This document shows, one piece after another, positions 23,981 to 33,262 of a stretch of 64,000 nucleotides of DNA (positions are counted from its first letter, which is position 1; every line of letters begins with the position of its first letter). Below the pieces are notes generated by a model. The model did no database searches, had not been told where the DNA came from, and saw nothing but the letters and a program-made list of their open reading frames with translations. The position numbers were made by a program, and so were the translations under genes. The DNA is from Pseudoalteromonas rhizosphaerae. GTDB taxonomy: Bacteria; Pseudomonadota; Gammaproteobacteria; Enterobacterales; Alteromonadaceae. The stretch lies in NCBI RefSeq assembly GCF_902498845.1, contig NZ_CABVLM010000012.1:62001-126000 (forward strand). The letters are read 5' to 3'.

Positions 23981-26476
23981 TTAAAACAGCTCTTCTTCTG
24001 TTTTAGTTTCTTCTTCAAAAACGTTTTCTACATGCTGCATCACATACTTAGTGGGCGAGGTGCCTTTTTCAAAGTATTCAAAGCGACTAGTGTAATCGTT
24101 CTTTTGACTCAAGAGTCCCGTTGCTAAATCGATTCGTACCGACACTAATCCTTCAGGTGGCTCGATTGGTGCTTCTGGCTTATCTTTGAGTGCTACTCGC
24201 ATAAAGTCAATCCATGCCGGTTGAGCTGTTTTAGCACCAGATTCTGCACCAGAGATCTGGGTATTATCCATGTTGTTGTTATACGTCGAGCGACCAAGCG
24301 GGTTACCTGGATTATCAAATCCAACCCAGACCGAGGTCATAACATTACGGTTAAAGCCGCTAAACCAAGTATCGACAGAGTCATTAGTAGTACCCGTTTT
24401 ACCGGAAAGATCGCGACGATCTAATACCTGAGCACGCCAACCGGTTCCACTCCAACCCGTTTTATGGGCCCAACTACCGCCCCCCCAAATTGCGCTATTC
24501 ATCGCATCAGCTATCAAAAACGCGTTTTGTTTAGATATGATGCGCGGCGCACAATGATTTGCTGTTTGGCTGGTATTTAACCCTGTAGTGGACTCAAATT
24601 GAGTCATTGTTAGCTGAGGCGTAACAGGATCACACGCTAATAATGGTTTTGTTTTAAATAACACATTACCTGCAGAGTCTTGAATCTCATTAATAAAATA
24701 AGGGGTGATCAAATGACCGCCATTGGCAAATGTGCTCATGCCACGGGCAAGCTCTAAAGGAGTGATTGACGCACTACCTAAAGCTAGCGATTCACTGCGA
24801 TTGATATCATTATTTTGAAAGCCAAATTTTAATAGGTGATCAGCTGTGCGCTGCAAGCCTACACCGCGCAGTAAGCGCACCGAAATAACGTTTTTCGATT
24901 GTGCTAAAGCACGACGAATACGGATTGGGCCGTTATATACCGCAGGGCTGTTTTTTGGTCGCCATGCAACCCCTAGGCTCTTGTCCCATTGATTGATTGG
25001 CGCATCATTTAAAATAGACGCTAAGGTATAACCATTATTCAGCGCCGCCGAATAAATAAAGGGCTTAATGTTAGAACCTACCTGACGTTTTGCTTGCACG
25101 GCTCGGTTATATTGGCTTTGTTCAAAGCTATAGCCGCCAACAATAGCTTTAATGCGACCATCATTCGGATCCAGCGATACTAATGCACTTGATGCTTCAG
25201 GTAATTGGCTGAGTAGATAACTACCATCGTCATTTTTACGTAGCCAAATTTGCTCCCCTGGATTGAGTATGTCGGTAGCGGTTTTTGGAGGAAAACCTTG
25301 ACGGTAACGCGTAATGTATTTGCGTGCCCATTTGAGATTATCCCAGTCTAGAGTGGCTTGCTCACCACTTTTTAATAACACTGTTGCCGTTTGATCTGCT
25401 ACAGACAAAACTGCTGCTGTTAATAACGGGGCAATTTCTTTTACCGGTTTTAGCTTTGCTAAAATTTCACTAGAACTTAGGGCAGGTTGCGTTTCAAAAT
25501 CCCACAGTTGCTGCTCTGGGCCACGATAGCCATGGCGCATGTCGTATGCATGGAGATTATTAACGAGTGCTTTTTGCGCTGCGGCTTGTACGTCAGATTC
25601 AACACTGGTGTAAACTTTAAAGCCGGTATTATAGGCTTTTTCGTAGCCATAACGAGCGACCATTTCTGCACGCACCATTTCAGATATATAAGGCGCATAT
25701 AAGTCTATTTCGGCACCATGAAATTTTGCCGTAATTGGTTCTTGAGAGCTCTGGTTGTAGTCTGCTTGAGAGATATAACCTTCATCGAGCATACGTCTGA
25801 GTACCACATTACGGCGTGCCTTGGCGCGAACTGGGTTTCTGATCGGATTTAAAGCTGACGGCGCTTTTGGTAAGCCTGCAATCATTGCCATTTGCGCTAA
25901 AGTTAACTCGTTTAGTTGCTTACCATAATAGACTTGTGCAGCGGCTCCGATACCAAAAGCACGATTACCTAACTCTATTTTATTTAGGTATAAAGCGAGT
26001 ATTTCATCCTTGGTAAGTAAGTTCTCAATGTGTAACGCAATGAAGATCTCTTTTACTTTACGGATATAGGCCTTTTCACGTGTTAAGAAGAAGTTACGAG
26101 CTAACTGCATTGTTATAGTACTTGCGCCTTGTTTTTTCTCACCAGTTGAAATTAATACGAGCGCTGAACGTAAAATACCTATAGGATCTATACCTATATG
26201 GTCATAAAAACGGTTATCTTCAGTAGCTAAAATAGCATTTATGAGTGGTTGTGGGATCTCTTCTATAGTCACTGGAATGCGACGTTTTTCACCGAACTGG
26301 TTGATTAACAAACCATCTTTCGAAAAGACTTGCATAGGAGTTTGTAATTGCACGTCTTTTAAAACTTGCACACTGGGGATATCAGATTTAACGTAATAAT
26401 AAAGGCTTACTAAGGTAATGAGCCCTAAAAACGCGCAGATGATAAAAAATTGTAAAGTTCGTTTCAATAAAATCAC
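23981..26476 (-). CDS. mrcA: Penicillin-binding protein 1A (class A)
   Basis: Bifunctional peptidoglycan glycosyltransferase/transpeptidase, 831 residues. N-terminal membrane anchor (about 7-29). GT51 domain with the catalytic-glutamate motif ATEDNRFYDHIGID and the GASTITMQLARN segment. Transpeptidase domain with the SxxK motif in GSNIKPFIYSAAL, an SxN-type motif and KTGTTND near residue 690. An OB-like insertion lies between GT and TP. Divergent from pilM (132-bp gap), the usual gammaproteobacterial arrangement. Confidence 0.96.
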   Translation of the reverse strand: MILLKRTLQFFIICAFLGLITLVSLYYYVKSDIPSVQVLKDVQLQTPMQVFSKDGLLINQFGEKRRIPVTIEEIPQPLINAILATEDNRFYDHIGIDPIGILRSALVLISTGEKKQGASTITMQLARNFFLTREKAYIRKVKEIFIALHIENLLTKDEILALYLNKIELGNRAFGIGAAAQVYYGKQLNELTLAQMAMIAGLPKAPSALNPIRNPVRAKARRNVVLRRMLDEGYISQADYNQSSQEPITAKFHGAEIDLYAPYISEMVRAEMVARYGYEKAYNTGFKVYTSVESDVQAAAQKALVNNLHAYDMRHGYRGPEQQLWDFETQPALSSSEILAKLKPVKEIAPLLTAAVLSVADQTATVLLKSGEQATLDWDNLKWARKYITRYRQGFPPKTATDILNPGEQIWLRKNDDGSYLLSQLPEASSALVSLDPNDGRIKAIVGGYSFEQSQYNRAVQAKRQVGSNIKPFIYSAALNNGYTLASILNDAPINQWDKSLGVAWRPKNSPAVYNGPIRIRRALAQSKNVISVRLLRGVGLQRTADHLLKFGFQNNDINRSESLALGSASITPLELARGMSTFANGGHLITPYFINEIQDSAGNVLFKTKPLLACDPVTPQLTMTQFESTTGLNTSQTANHCAPRIISKQNAFLIADAMNSAIWGGGSWAHKTGWSGTGWRAQVLDRRDLSGKTGTTNDSVDTWFSGFNRNVMTSVWVGFDNPGNPLGRSTYNNNMDNTQISGAESGAKTAQPAWIDFMRVALKDKPEAPIEPPEGLVSVRIDLATGLLSQKNDYTSRFEYFEKGTSPTKYVMQHVENVFEEETKTEEELF

Positions 26477-26608
26477 TTATATTTTCCCTAAATGGACTCC
26501 CAATTAGAATCGGAGACTGCTAGTATATATTGATTAAAAAATGAATAGTATTTTTTCATATAAAAATTATAACTTGTTTATTCTTAAAACAAAGGCCAAG
26601 TTGCGAAC

Positions 26609-27688
26609 ATGCTAAGTCAACTATTGAGTAAGTCTTCATCGATGATGGTAGGGATAGATATCGGTTCACATGCTATAAAAGCGGTGTTGCTGAATGAAAC
26701 GGACAGTGGCTACAGGCTCGAAGCGTTAGCAATTGAGCCAATGCCAAAAGGTACAATGGCTGAGCGCAATATTCAAGATATTGAGGCAATTGGTAATATC
26801 ATTACTAAGCTAAAGCGTAAGTTACCTAAGTCAATTCGTTCGGCAGCAGTGGCTGTATCGGGACAAACCGTCATTACTAAAGTAATTTTTATGGATGTTA
26901 CGCTTAGCGATGCAGAGCTTGAGTCGCAAATAGAAATCGAGGCCGACAGCCTTATTCCCTATCCTTTAGATGAAGTTAGCCTAGATTTTGAAAAGCTCAG
27001 TACCAACGAAGCCGATCCTTCCAAAATGAATGTGTTGCTTTCAGCTGCGCGTACCGAAAGTGTTGAAGCCCGTGTTGGTGCCTTAGAATCAGCTGGTTTA
27101 ATAGCAAAAGTAGTTGATGTAGAAAGCTATGCGCTGAGTCGCGCAATGGATGTGTATTATCAGCAATTACCAAGCGATGCATTTAATAAGTGTGTAGCAG
27201 TGGTCGATATTGGCGCGGTACTCATGTTGGTAAGTGTGGTACTTGGCGGTGATACGATTTACACCCGAGACCAAGTATTTGGTGGCGATCAATACACCAA
27301 CAGCATAGTGGCTTATTACAATAAAAGTTTTGATGAAGCTGAAATAGGCAAAACTACTGGCGATCTTCCGCCTAACTATACGTTTGAAGTATTGGCACCG
27401 TTTCAAACCTCATTATTACAGCAAGTGCGCCGCGCAGTGCAGATGTTTTTAACTACCAGTGGCAAAGATCAAATCGATTACATTGTGCTTACTGGTGGCA
27501 CAGCGATGATTGATGGCCTTGATCGATTGCTAATTGAAGAACTAGGTATTCATACCATAGTGGCTGAGCCTTTTGAAAATATGGATATTTCCCACCATGT
27601 CGATCGCAATGTGTTACAGCGTCATCGTACTCAATTTGCAATAGCGACAGGTTTGGCATTAAGGAGTTTTTCATCATGCCACATATAA
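26609..27688 (+). CDS. pilM: Type IV pilus assembly protein PilM
   Basis: Actin-like cytoplasmic ATP-binding protein that docks on the PilN N terminus and forms the inner-membrane alignment complex. 359 residues. The phosphate-binding loop GIDIGSHAIKAVLL (about 15-28) and a second nucleotide loop VVDIGAVLMLVS (about 198-209) are visible, as is LTGGTAMIDGL. First gene of pilMNOPQ; its end overlaps the pilN start by 13 bp. Divergent from mrcA. Confidence 0.95.
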   Translation: MLSQLLSKSSSMMVGIDIGSHAIKAVLLNETDSGYRLEALAIEPMPKGTMAERNIQDIEAIGNIITKLKRKLPKSIRSAAVAVSGQTVITKVIFMDVTLSDAELESQIEIEADSLIPYPLDEVSLDFEKLSTNEADPSKMNVLLSAARTESVEARVGALESAGLIAKVVDVESYALSRAMDVYYQQLPSDAFNKCVAVVDIGAVLMLVSVVLGGDTIYTRDQVFGGDQYTNSIVAYYNKSFDEAEIGKTTGDLPPNYTFEVLAPFQTSLLQQVRRAVQMFLTTSGKDQIDYIVLTGGTAMIDGLDRLLIEELGIHTIVAEPFENMDISHHVDRNVLQRHRTQFAIATGLALRSFSSCHI

Positions 27689-28239
27689 ATCTACTGCCGT
27701 GGCGCGAACAGCAGCGAAAACAATCGCAGAATAAATTTGTCACTATTTTATTTTTCGTGGTGCTTGGCAGTTTTATCAGTATGTATTTATTGAGTAGCTA
27801 TTACGGTGGTTTACGAGACGGTCAAAATATTAAAAATAATTACCTTTCAACTGAAATAGGGCAATTAGATCGGCGTATTAGTGAAATTCGTGAGTTAGAT
27901 AAAAAGAAAGAAAACTTACAGCAACGTATGCGCTTAATTGAAGAGCTGCAAAGTAGTCGTAATTTAGGCACACAAATTATGGATGAAGTTGCCAAAATTG
28001 TACCAACGGGTGTTTATCTAACTAAGTTAGAGCGCCGTGGTAGTGCAATTCATGTGGTTGGGCGTAGCGAATCAAATAATTATTTGTCAAACATGTTGCG
28101 CCAAGTACAAAACTCCTATCTGCTCGAAAAGCCGACAATGCAAGGCATTATTGCAGGGGAGAAATCGTCTCGTTTATTGAGTGATTTTAATATGGAATTT
28201 TATGTAAAACCCTTTGATAAGATTGGAGAGGTTAAATAA
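27676..28239 (+). CDS. pilN: Type IV pilus assembly protein PilN
   Basis: 187 residues. The conserved N-terminal INLLPWREQQRK (about 4-15) is the peptide bound by PilM. One transmembrane helix follows (about 23-43), then a periplasmic coiled coil (about 55-100) and a ferredoxin-like domain. It pairs with PilO. AGGAG inside pilM precedes the start, and the frame overlaps pilM by 13 bp; the stop shares one base with the pilO start. Confidence 0.95.
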   Translation: MPHINLLPWREQQRKQSQNKFVTILFFVVLGSFISMYLLSSYYGGLRDGQNIKNNYLSTEIGQLDRRISEIRELDKKKENLQQRMRLIEELQSSRNLGTQIMDEVAKIVPTGVYLTKLERRGSAIHVVGRSESNNYLSNMLRQVQNSYLLEKPTMQGIIAGEKSSRLLSDFNMEFYVKPFDKIGEVK

Positions 28240-28859
28240 TGAACCTTGATATCAAAGCGTTAACAGAGATTGAATGGAACGAAATTGAGCTTGAAAATAT
28301 CGGCGATTGGCCAATAGTTGTCAAGGTTATTTGCTGTACTTTTGTAGCTGCCTTGGTGCTGTTTTTTAGTTACAGCTTATTGGTTTCAGATGAAATAGAT
28401 AGCTACCACAATGCAGTTAGTAAAGAAGTTGAGTTACGCAGTACCTATCGAGTGAAATATGCTGTGGCCAGTAATCTAGAAATTTACCGTCAACAAATGG
28501 TTGAAATGGAAGAAAAGTTTTCTTTACTACTAAAGCGCTTACCGACTTCAAACGAAACACCAGGCTTACTTGATGATTTATCTTATGTGGGCACGACCAG
28601 TGGCTTAACCTTTCTTAAAATTGGCTGGTTACCAGAAGTGGAAAAAGAATTTTATACTGAGTTACCGATTAAAATTGAAGTAATAGGTAGCTACCATGAG
28701 TTTGGTGATTTTGTTGGTAAAGTGGCGCAACTTCCTCGTATCGTAAGTTTGCATGACTTTTCAATTAATAGTTCAGACTCAGGCAAACTGACATTTAGCG
28801 TGGTTGCCAAAACTTACCGCTATGAAGGCGGCGTGAAGAAAGTAGGGGCTAAAAAATGA
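28239..28859 (+). CDS. pilO: Type IV pilus assembly protein PilO
   Basis: 206 residues: short cytoplasmic N terminus, one transmembrane helix (VKVICCTFVAALVLFFSYSL, about 28-47), a coiled coil, and a periplasmic ferredoxin-like domain with the GSYHEFGDFVGKVAQLPRIV segment typical of PilO. It forms heterodimers with PilN that link PilM to PilP. Overlaps pilN by one base and pilP by 4 bp, so translation is coupled through the operon. Confidence 0.95.
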   Translation: MNLDIKALTEIEWNEIELENIGDWPIVVKVICCTFVAALVLFFSYSLLVSDEIDSYHNAVSKEVELRSTYRVKYAVASNLEIYRQQMVEMEEKFSLLLKRLPTSNETPGLLDDLSYVGTTSGLTFLKIGWLPEVEKEFYTELPIKIEVIGSYHEFGDFVGKVAQLPRIVSLHDFSINSSDSGKLTFSVVAKTYRYEGGVKKVGAKK

Positions 28860-29392
28860 AAAAACTAGCCTTGGTTTTACTCAGCGGTATTTTGGTGAGC
28901 GCATGTAACGATGATACTTCTGAGCAAAAAGAATTTATTGATCAGGTAAAAGCCAGCACTACACCTAAGGTAGAGGCTATTCCAAAACTGACCCAATTTG
29001 AGCACTTTGAATACAATGCACAGCAACTACGTAGTCCTTTTGTTGCGCCGCAACCAGAAATTATTCAAAATAACATGATCCAAGTTAAAAACTGCTTACA
29101 CCCTGATCCTGATCGTACGCGTGAAGTATTAGAGAAATATCCGTTGGATAACCTAGCAATGAAAGGCACGCTGGGTTCTGGTGGCCAAACATGGGCATTA
29201 ATTAAAGCTGCAGATGATACTTTACACCGAGTTACTATCGGTAATCATATTGGTTTGTATCATGGTGTTGTACAAGATGTTAAAAGTGATTATATAGAAT
29301 TGTTAGAATTAATACCCGACGGGTCTGGTTGTTGGAAAGAGCGCCTGACGAAGCTGGAAATGTTAGAGGCGGGATCCAATGGCACTAGTTAA
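28856..29392 (+). CDS. pilP: Type IV pilus lipoprotein PilP
   Basis: 178 residues. Lipoprotein signal peptide MKKLALVLLSGILVSAC with a cysteine at 17, anchoring it to the inner membrane. A disordered segment then leads to the beta-sandwich HR domain (about 95-178) starting YPLDNLAMKGTLGSGGQTWALIKA, which contacts the secretin PilQ. Overlaps pilO by 4 bp (ATGA) and pilQ by 14 bp. Confidence 0.95.
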   Translation: MKKLALVLLSGILVSACNDDTSEQKEFIDQVKASTTPKVEAIPKLTQFEHFEYNAQQLRSPFVAPQPEIIQNNMIQVKNCLHPDPDRTREVLEKYPLDNLAMKGTLGSGGQTWALIKAADDTLHRVTIGNHIGLYHGVVQDVKSDYIELLELIPDGSGCWKERLTKLEMLEAGSNGTS

Positions 29393-31463
29393 AAATAAAA
29401 AAGGTAAAATTAAAATGCATAAGGGAGTATCTTGGAGTAATCGCATTCAGCAGGCTTTGTTTGTTGTTATTGCCCTTTTTATCACGCAATCAGCAATGGC
29501 TACGCCGCTATTGTATGATGTTCGTTATAGCCCGCTAATAGCTGGAGAAACACAGTTACAGCTGGTATTTGATGAAGAGCTGACTGAAGAGCCAAAAGTT
29601 CAGGTATTTAATAACCCGGCCCGTATTGAAATGCGCTTTAATGCAGCTAGTGTTGAACAAGGTTTAAGTGAAGTACAAATCAACCAAGCAGGTATTGAAA
29701 AAGTTAATAGTGTAGCTGTTGATGGTAACTTGATTGTCACTGTTCATTTAGAGCGTTTAAAAATTTACCAAACAACGGTGAACAATAACCTTGTTTCATT
29801 ACACGTCTCAGATAATCCGATCACGTCACAACAAGATGCTAATACCGCTAAAGAAGTGACTGGCAATTACATCAACTCAATCCAGTCTATTGATTTTCGT
29901 CGCGGTGAAAAAGGTGAAGCGCGAGTCTTAGTCTTTTTACAAGATACTCAAGCTGCGATTGATGTGCATGAAAGTGGCGGTAAAATTATTGCTGAGTTTC
30001 ATCATACCGATATTTTAGATGACTTATTATATGAGCTAGATGTGCTAGATTTTGGCACTGTAGTGAGCTCAATTGAGACATTTAAAGAAAATAATATGAG
30101 TAGGGTAGTGATAACCCCTAATGCCGCGTTTAAATTCACTTATCAACAAATTGAAAATATTCTTACACTTACAGTTGAAAAAGATGAATCGCAACGTTCA
30201 TATTTAGAAGGTGGTAAAGAATACCAAGGTCGCCCAATGACCCTAAACTTTCAAGACATCTCTGTGCGTGCCGTATTGCAAATTATTGCCGGCTATAATG
30301 ATTTCAACCTAGTAACCAGTGACTCAGTCAGTGGCAACATAACTCTGCGTTTAGATGGTGTGCCTTGGGATCAAGCTCTTGACGTGGTATTACGCGTTAA
30401 AGGTTTAGATAAGCGTATGGATGGCTCTATATTAATGGTGGCACCATCTGAAGAGCTTGCCGCCCGCGAAGCGAAAGATCTAAAAGCCAAACAACAAGTT
30501 GAAGACTTAGAGCCGCTTTATAGTGAATATATTCGTTTGAATTATGCTAAAGCGGAAGAGTTTGCTGATTTACTGAAAACCGACACTAACAGCATTATTA
30601 GTGCTCGCGGCAGTGTATCCGTTGATAAACGTACCAATACCTTGTTAATTAAAGACACCGTTAAAAGCATTGCAAGTGTTCGCCGTATGGTCGAAACTTT
30701 GGATATAGCGGTTAGACAAGTTATTATTGAGGCACGTATGGTTACTGTACGTGATAACGTAAAAGAAGACTTAGGAGTACGCTGGGGGTTTAGTGATCAA
30801 CAAGGCACTGATGGTATTTCAGGTACCTTAGAAGGTGCTAATACGATTTCTAACGGCACCATTCCAAGTATTTCTGATCGCCTTAATGTAAACTTGCCTA
30901 TCACAGGTGCCGCTGGCAGTATTGGTATGCACGTTGCTAAATTAGCAAATGGCACGTTACTTGATTTAGAGCTAACCGCGCTTGAAGAAGAAAACCGTGG
31001 TGAAATTATCGCAAGTCCGCGCATTACGACTGCCAACCAGAAAAAAGCACGTATTGAACAAGGTACCGAAATACCGTATGTTGAATCTGCTTCAAGTGGT
31101 GCTACAACTGTTAGCTTTAAAAAGGCAGTATTGAGTCTTGAGGTAACACCACACATCACCCCAGATAATAAAGTTATCTTGGATTTAATCATTACCCAAG
31201 ATACCCGAGGTGATACGGTACAAACTGGAACTGGTCCTGCAGTTGCAATTGATACCCAAGAAATTCAAACCCAAGTACTGGTTGAGAATGGTCAAACCGT
31301 GGTACTTGGTGGTATATTCCAGCAGCAAATCATTAACTCAGTTAAAAAAGTACCATTATTAGGTGATATTCCTTACCTAGGAGTGCTGTTTAGAAGCACT
31401 AGTGAGTTTAATGAAAAGAAAGAATTGCTGATTTTCGTTACTCCGAAAATCCAAATAGAGTAA
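29379..31463 (+). CDS. pilQ: Type IV pilus secretin PilQ
   Basis: Outer-membrane channel for the pilus fibre, 694 residues. A signal peptide ends near AMA|TP (about residue 42). Amidase-N-terminal (AMIN) domains follow (about 45-250) and bind peptidoglycan; a secretin/TonB short N-terminal domain with MTLNFQDISVRAVLQIIA (about 287-304); an N1-type domain; and the secretin core with IIASPRITTANQKKARIEQG and VPLLGDIPYLGVLFR near the end. The start at 29379 overlaps pilP; ATG 29415 is an alternative that still leaves a signal peptide. Confidence 0.96.
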   Translation: MALVKNKKGKIKMHKGVSWSNRIQQALFVVIALFITQSAMATPLLYDVRYSPLIAGETQLQLVFDEELTEEPKVQVFNNPARIEMRFNAASVEQGLSEVQINQAGIEKVNSVAVDGNLIVTVHLERLKIYQTTVNNNLVSLHVSDNPITSQQDANTAKEVTGNYINSIQSIDFRRGEKGEARVLVFLQDTQAAIDVHESGGKIIAEFHHTDILDDLLYELDVLDFGTVVSSIETFKENNMSRVVITPNAAFKFTYQQIENILTLTVEKDESQRSYLEGGKEYQGRPMTLNFQDISVRAVLQIIAGYNDFNLVTSDSVSGNITLRLDGVPWDQALDVVLRVKGLDKRMDGSILMVAPSEELAAREAKDLKAKQQVEDLEPLYSEYIRLNYAKAEEFADLLKTDTNSIISARGSVSVDKRTNTLLIKDTVKSIASVRRMVETLDIAVRQVIIEARMVTVRDNVKEDLGVRWGFSDQQGTDGISGTLEGANTISNGTIPSISDRLNVNLPITGAAGSIGMHVAKLANGTLLDLELTALEEENRGEIIASPRITTANQKKARIEQGTEIPYVESASSGATTVSFKKAVLSLEVTPHITPDNKVILDLIITQDTRGDTVQTGTGPAVAIDTQEIQTQVLVENGQTVVLGGIFQQQIINSVKKVPLLGDIPYLGVLFRSTSEFNEKKELLIFVTPKIQIE

Positions 31464-31647
31464 TTTACACTGATTTATTCTTACACAATGGGCAATTATT
31501 GACTTTAATTGCTCGTTAATTGGCTTTTTGTTCTAATTGACTTGAAATACCCAATCAATTACTGAGATAATCCCCTCCTTAATTTTGGGGCCAGGTCGTT
31601 AGGCGGGGTTTTATTTCAAATTTTAGAGTTCGTTTGTACTAAAAGAT

Positions 31648-32166
31648 ATGGCTGAAAAACGTAATATATTTCTAGTTGGCCCTATGGGGGCTGGCAAAAG
31701 CACAATTGGTCGTCACATTGCAGATCAATTGCACCTTGAATTTGTCGATTCTGATCAAGAAATCGAACGCCGTACCGGTGCAGATATTGCCTGGGTGTTC
31801 GATCTTGAAGGTGAAGAAGGCTTTCGACTTCGTGAAGAATCTGTCATTGGCGATCTAACAGAAATGCAAGGTATTGTACTTGCAACTGGTGGTGGTTCTG
31901 TGATGAGTAAAGAAGTACGAAACAAGCTTTCGGCTCGTGGTATTGTTGTATACCTAGAGACACCTATCGAAAAGCAAGTTGCACGCACGCAGCGCGACAA
32001 GCGTCGCCCATTACTGCAAACAGAAGAAGCACCTCGTGATGTATTAGAGCGCTTAGCTGAAGAACGCGAACCGTTGTATAAAGAAGTAGCTGATTTTGTT
32101 GTACGCACTGATGAGCAAAGCGCTAAAGTTGTCGCTAATCAAATCATCGAGAAATTAGATTTTTAA
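31648..32166 (+). CDS. aroK: Shikimate kinase I
   Basis: Phosphorylates shikimate at O3 in aromatic amino acid synthesis. 172 residues. Walker A LVGPMGAGKSTIGRHI (about 9-24), the shikimate-binding DSDQEIERRTG, the GGGSVMS loop and the lid TQRDKRRPLL are intact. Located 184 bp after pilQ and 25 bp before aroB; aroK-aroB-damX-dam after pilQ is the standard gammaproteobacterial order. Confidence 0.97.
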   Translation: MAEKRNIFLVGPMGAGKSTIGRHIADQLHLEFVDSDQEIERRTGADIAWVFDLEGEEGFRLREESVIGDLTEMQGIVLATGGGSVMSKEVRNKLSARGIVVYLETPIEKQVARTQRDKRRPLLQTEEAPRDVLERLAEEREPLYKEVADFVVRTDEQSAKVVANQIIEKLDF

Positions 32167-32191
32167 ATACCAATAAGAAAGGATACTAGCG

Positions 32192-33262
32192 ATGCTTGAA
32201 TTAACAGTTAATTTAGACGAGCGAAGTTATCCTATTTATATTGGTCAATCTGCTCTTCAACAGACTGACAGGCTGCATCATCATATTGGTGATTGTCGAC
32301 CTATCATTATCACTAATGACACCATTGCACCTTTGTACTTAAGCGATGCAATGGCGTTATTAGCTGATTTAAATCCGCTAAGTTTTATTATTCCTGATGG
32401 TGAGCAATATAAATCACTGGAATGGTTTGAGAAAATCTCGGCATTTTTGCTTGAAAACAATTGCGGCAGAGATACTTGCTTAATCGCCCTTGGTGGTGGT
32501 GTGGTCGGTGATCTGACTGGTTTTGTTGCGGCCTGCTATCAACGCGGGGTACCGTTTATTCAAGTACCCACTACCTTATTATCGCAAGTTGATTCATCAG
32601 TTGGCGGTAAAACGGCGGTTAACCATCCTTTGGGTAAAAACATGATTGGGGCTTTTTATCAGCCGCAAGCCGTGTTTATTGATACTCAATCATTGCATAC
32701 ACTTCCTGCTCGTGAATTTGCAGCCGGTATGGCTGAAGTTATTAAATATGGCTTAATTTACGATACAGAATTATTTACTTTTCTAGAAAACAACACCGCG
32801 CAATTACAGGCTTTGGATGAAGAAACCATTCAGCATGTGATTTTTCGTTGTTGTGAAATTAAAGCACTGATTGTCGCTCAGGATGAAAAAGAAGCAGGAC
32901 TACGAGCGTTACTTAATTTAGGCCATACCTTTGCGCATGCTATCGAAGCGCAAATGGGATACGGCCAATGGCTACATGGTGAAGCTGTTGCCACTGGCAT
33001 GGTATTAGCTGCACAGCTAGCTCATACTCGTGGTGATTTAAGTGCACAAGAAGTTGCAAGGATCGTTACCTTAATAGCACAATATAATTTGCCTAGTGAG
33101 ATCCCTGATGTGATGACTGCTGAACATTTCCTTCATCATATGCGTAAAGATAAAAAGAATAAAAAAGGCACGATCCGTTTTATTCTTCCTACTGCGTTTG
33201 GTCAATGCGCGTTGGTTGATGATGTATCAGATCAACAGGTCCGAAATTTAATAGGGCGCTAA
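32192..33262 (+). CDS. aroB: 3-dehydroquinate synthase
   Basis: NAD- and zinc-dependent enzyme making 3-dehydroquinate from DAHP, the second step of the shikimate pathway. 356 residues. The NAD-binding GGGVVGDLTGFVAA (about 98-111), VPTTLLSQVDSSVGGKTAVN and the zinc-ligand region LNLGHTFAHAIE are present. AAAGGA precedes the ATG. Its stop shares one base with the damX start. Confidence 0.97.
   Translation: MLELTVNLDERSYPIYIGQSALQQTDRLHHHIGDCRPIIITNDTIAPLYLSDAMALLADLNPLSFIIPDGEQYKSLEWFEKISAFLLENNCGRDTCLIALGGGVVGDLTGFVAACYQRGVPFIQVPTTLLSQVDSSVGGKTAVNHPLGKNMIGAFYQPQAVFIDTQSLHTLPAREFAAGMAEVIKYGLIYDTELFTFLENNTAQLQALDEETIQHVIFRCCEIKALIVAQDEKEAGLRALLNLGHTFAHAIEAQMGYGQWLHGEAVATGMVLAAQLAHTRGDLSAQEVARIVTLIAQYNLPSEIPDVMTAEHFLHHMRKDKKNKKGTIRFILPTAFGQCALVDDVSDQQVRNLIGR

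Noticed and set aside
31540..31620. Possible terminator between pilQ and aroK (CCCC...GGGG stem)
   Set aside because: Four-base stem with no T tract directly after it; too weak to call.
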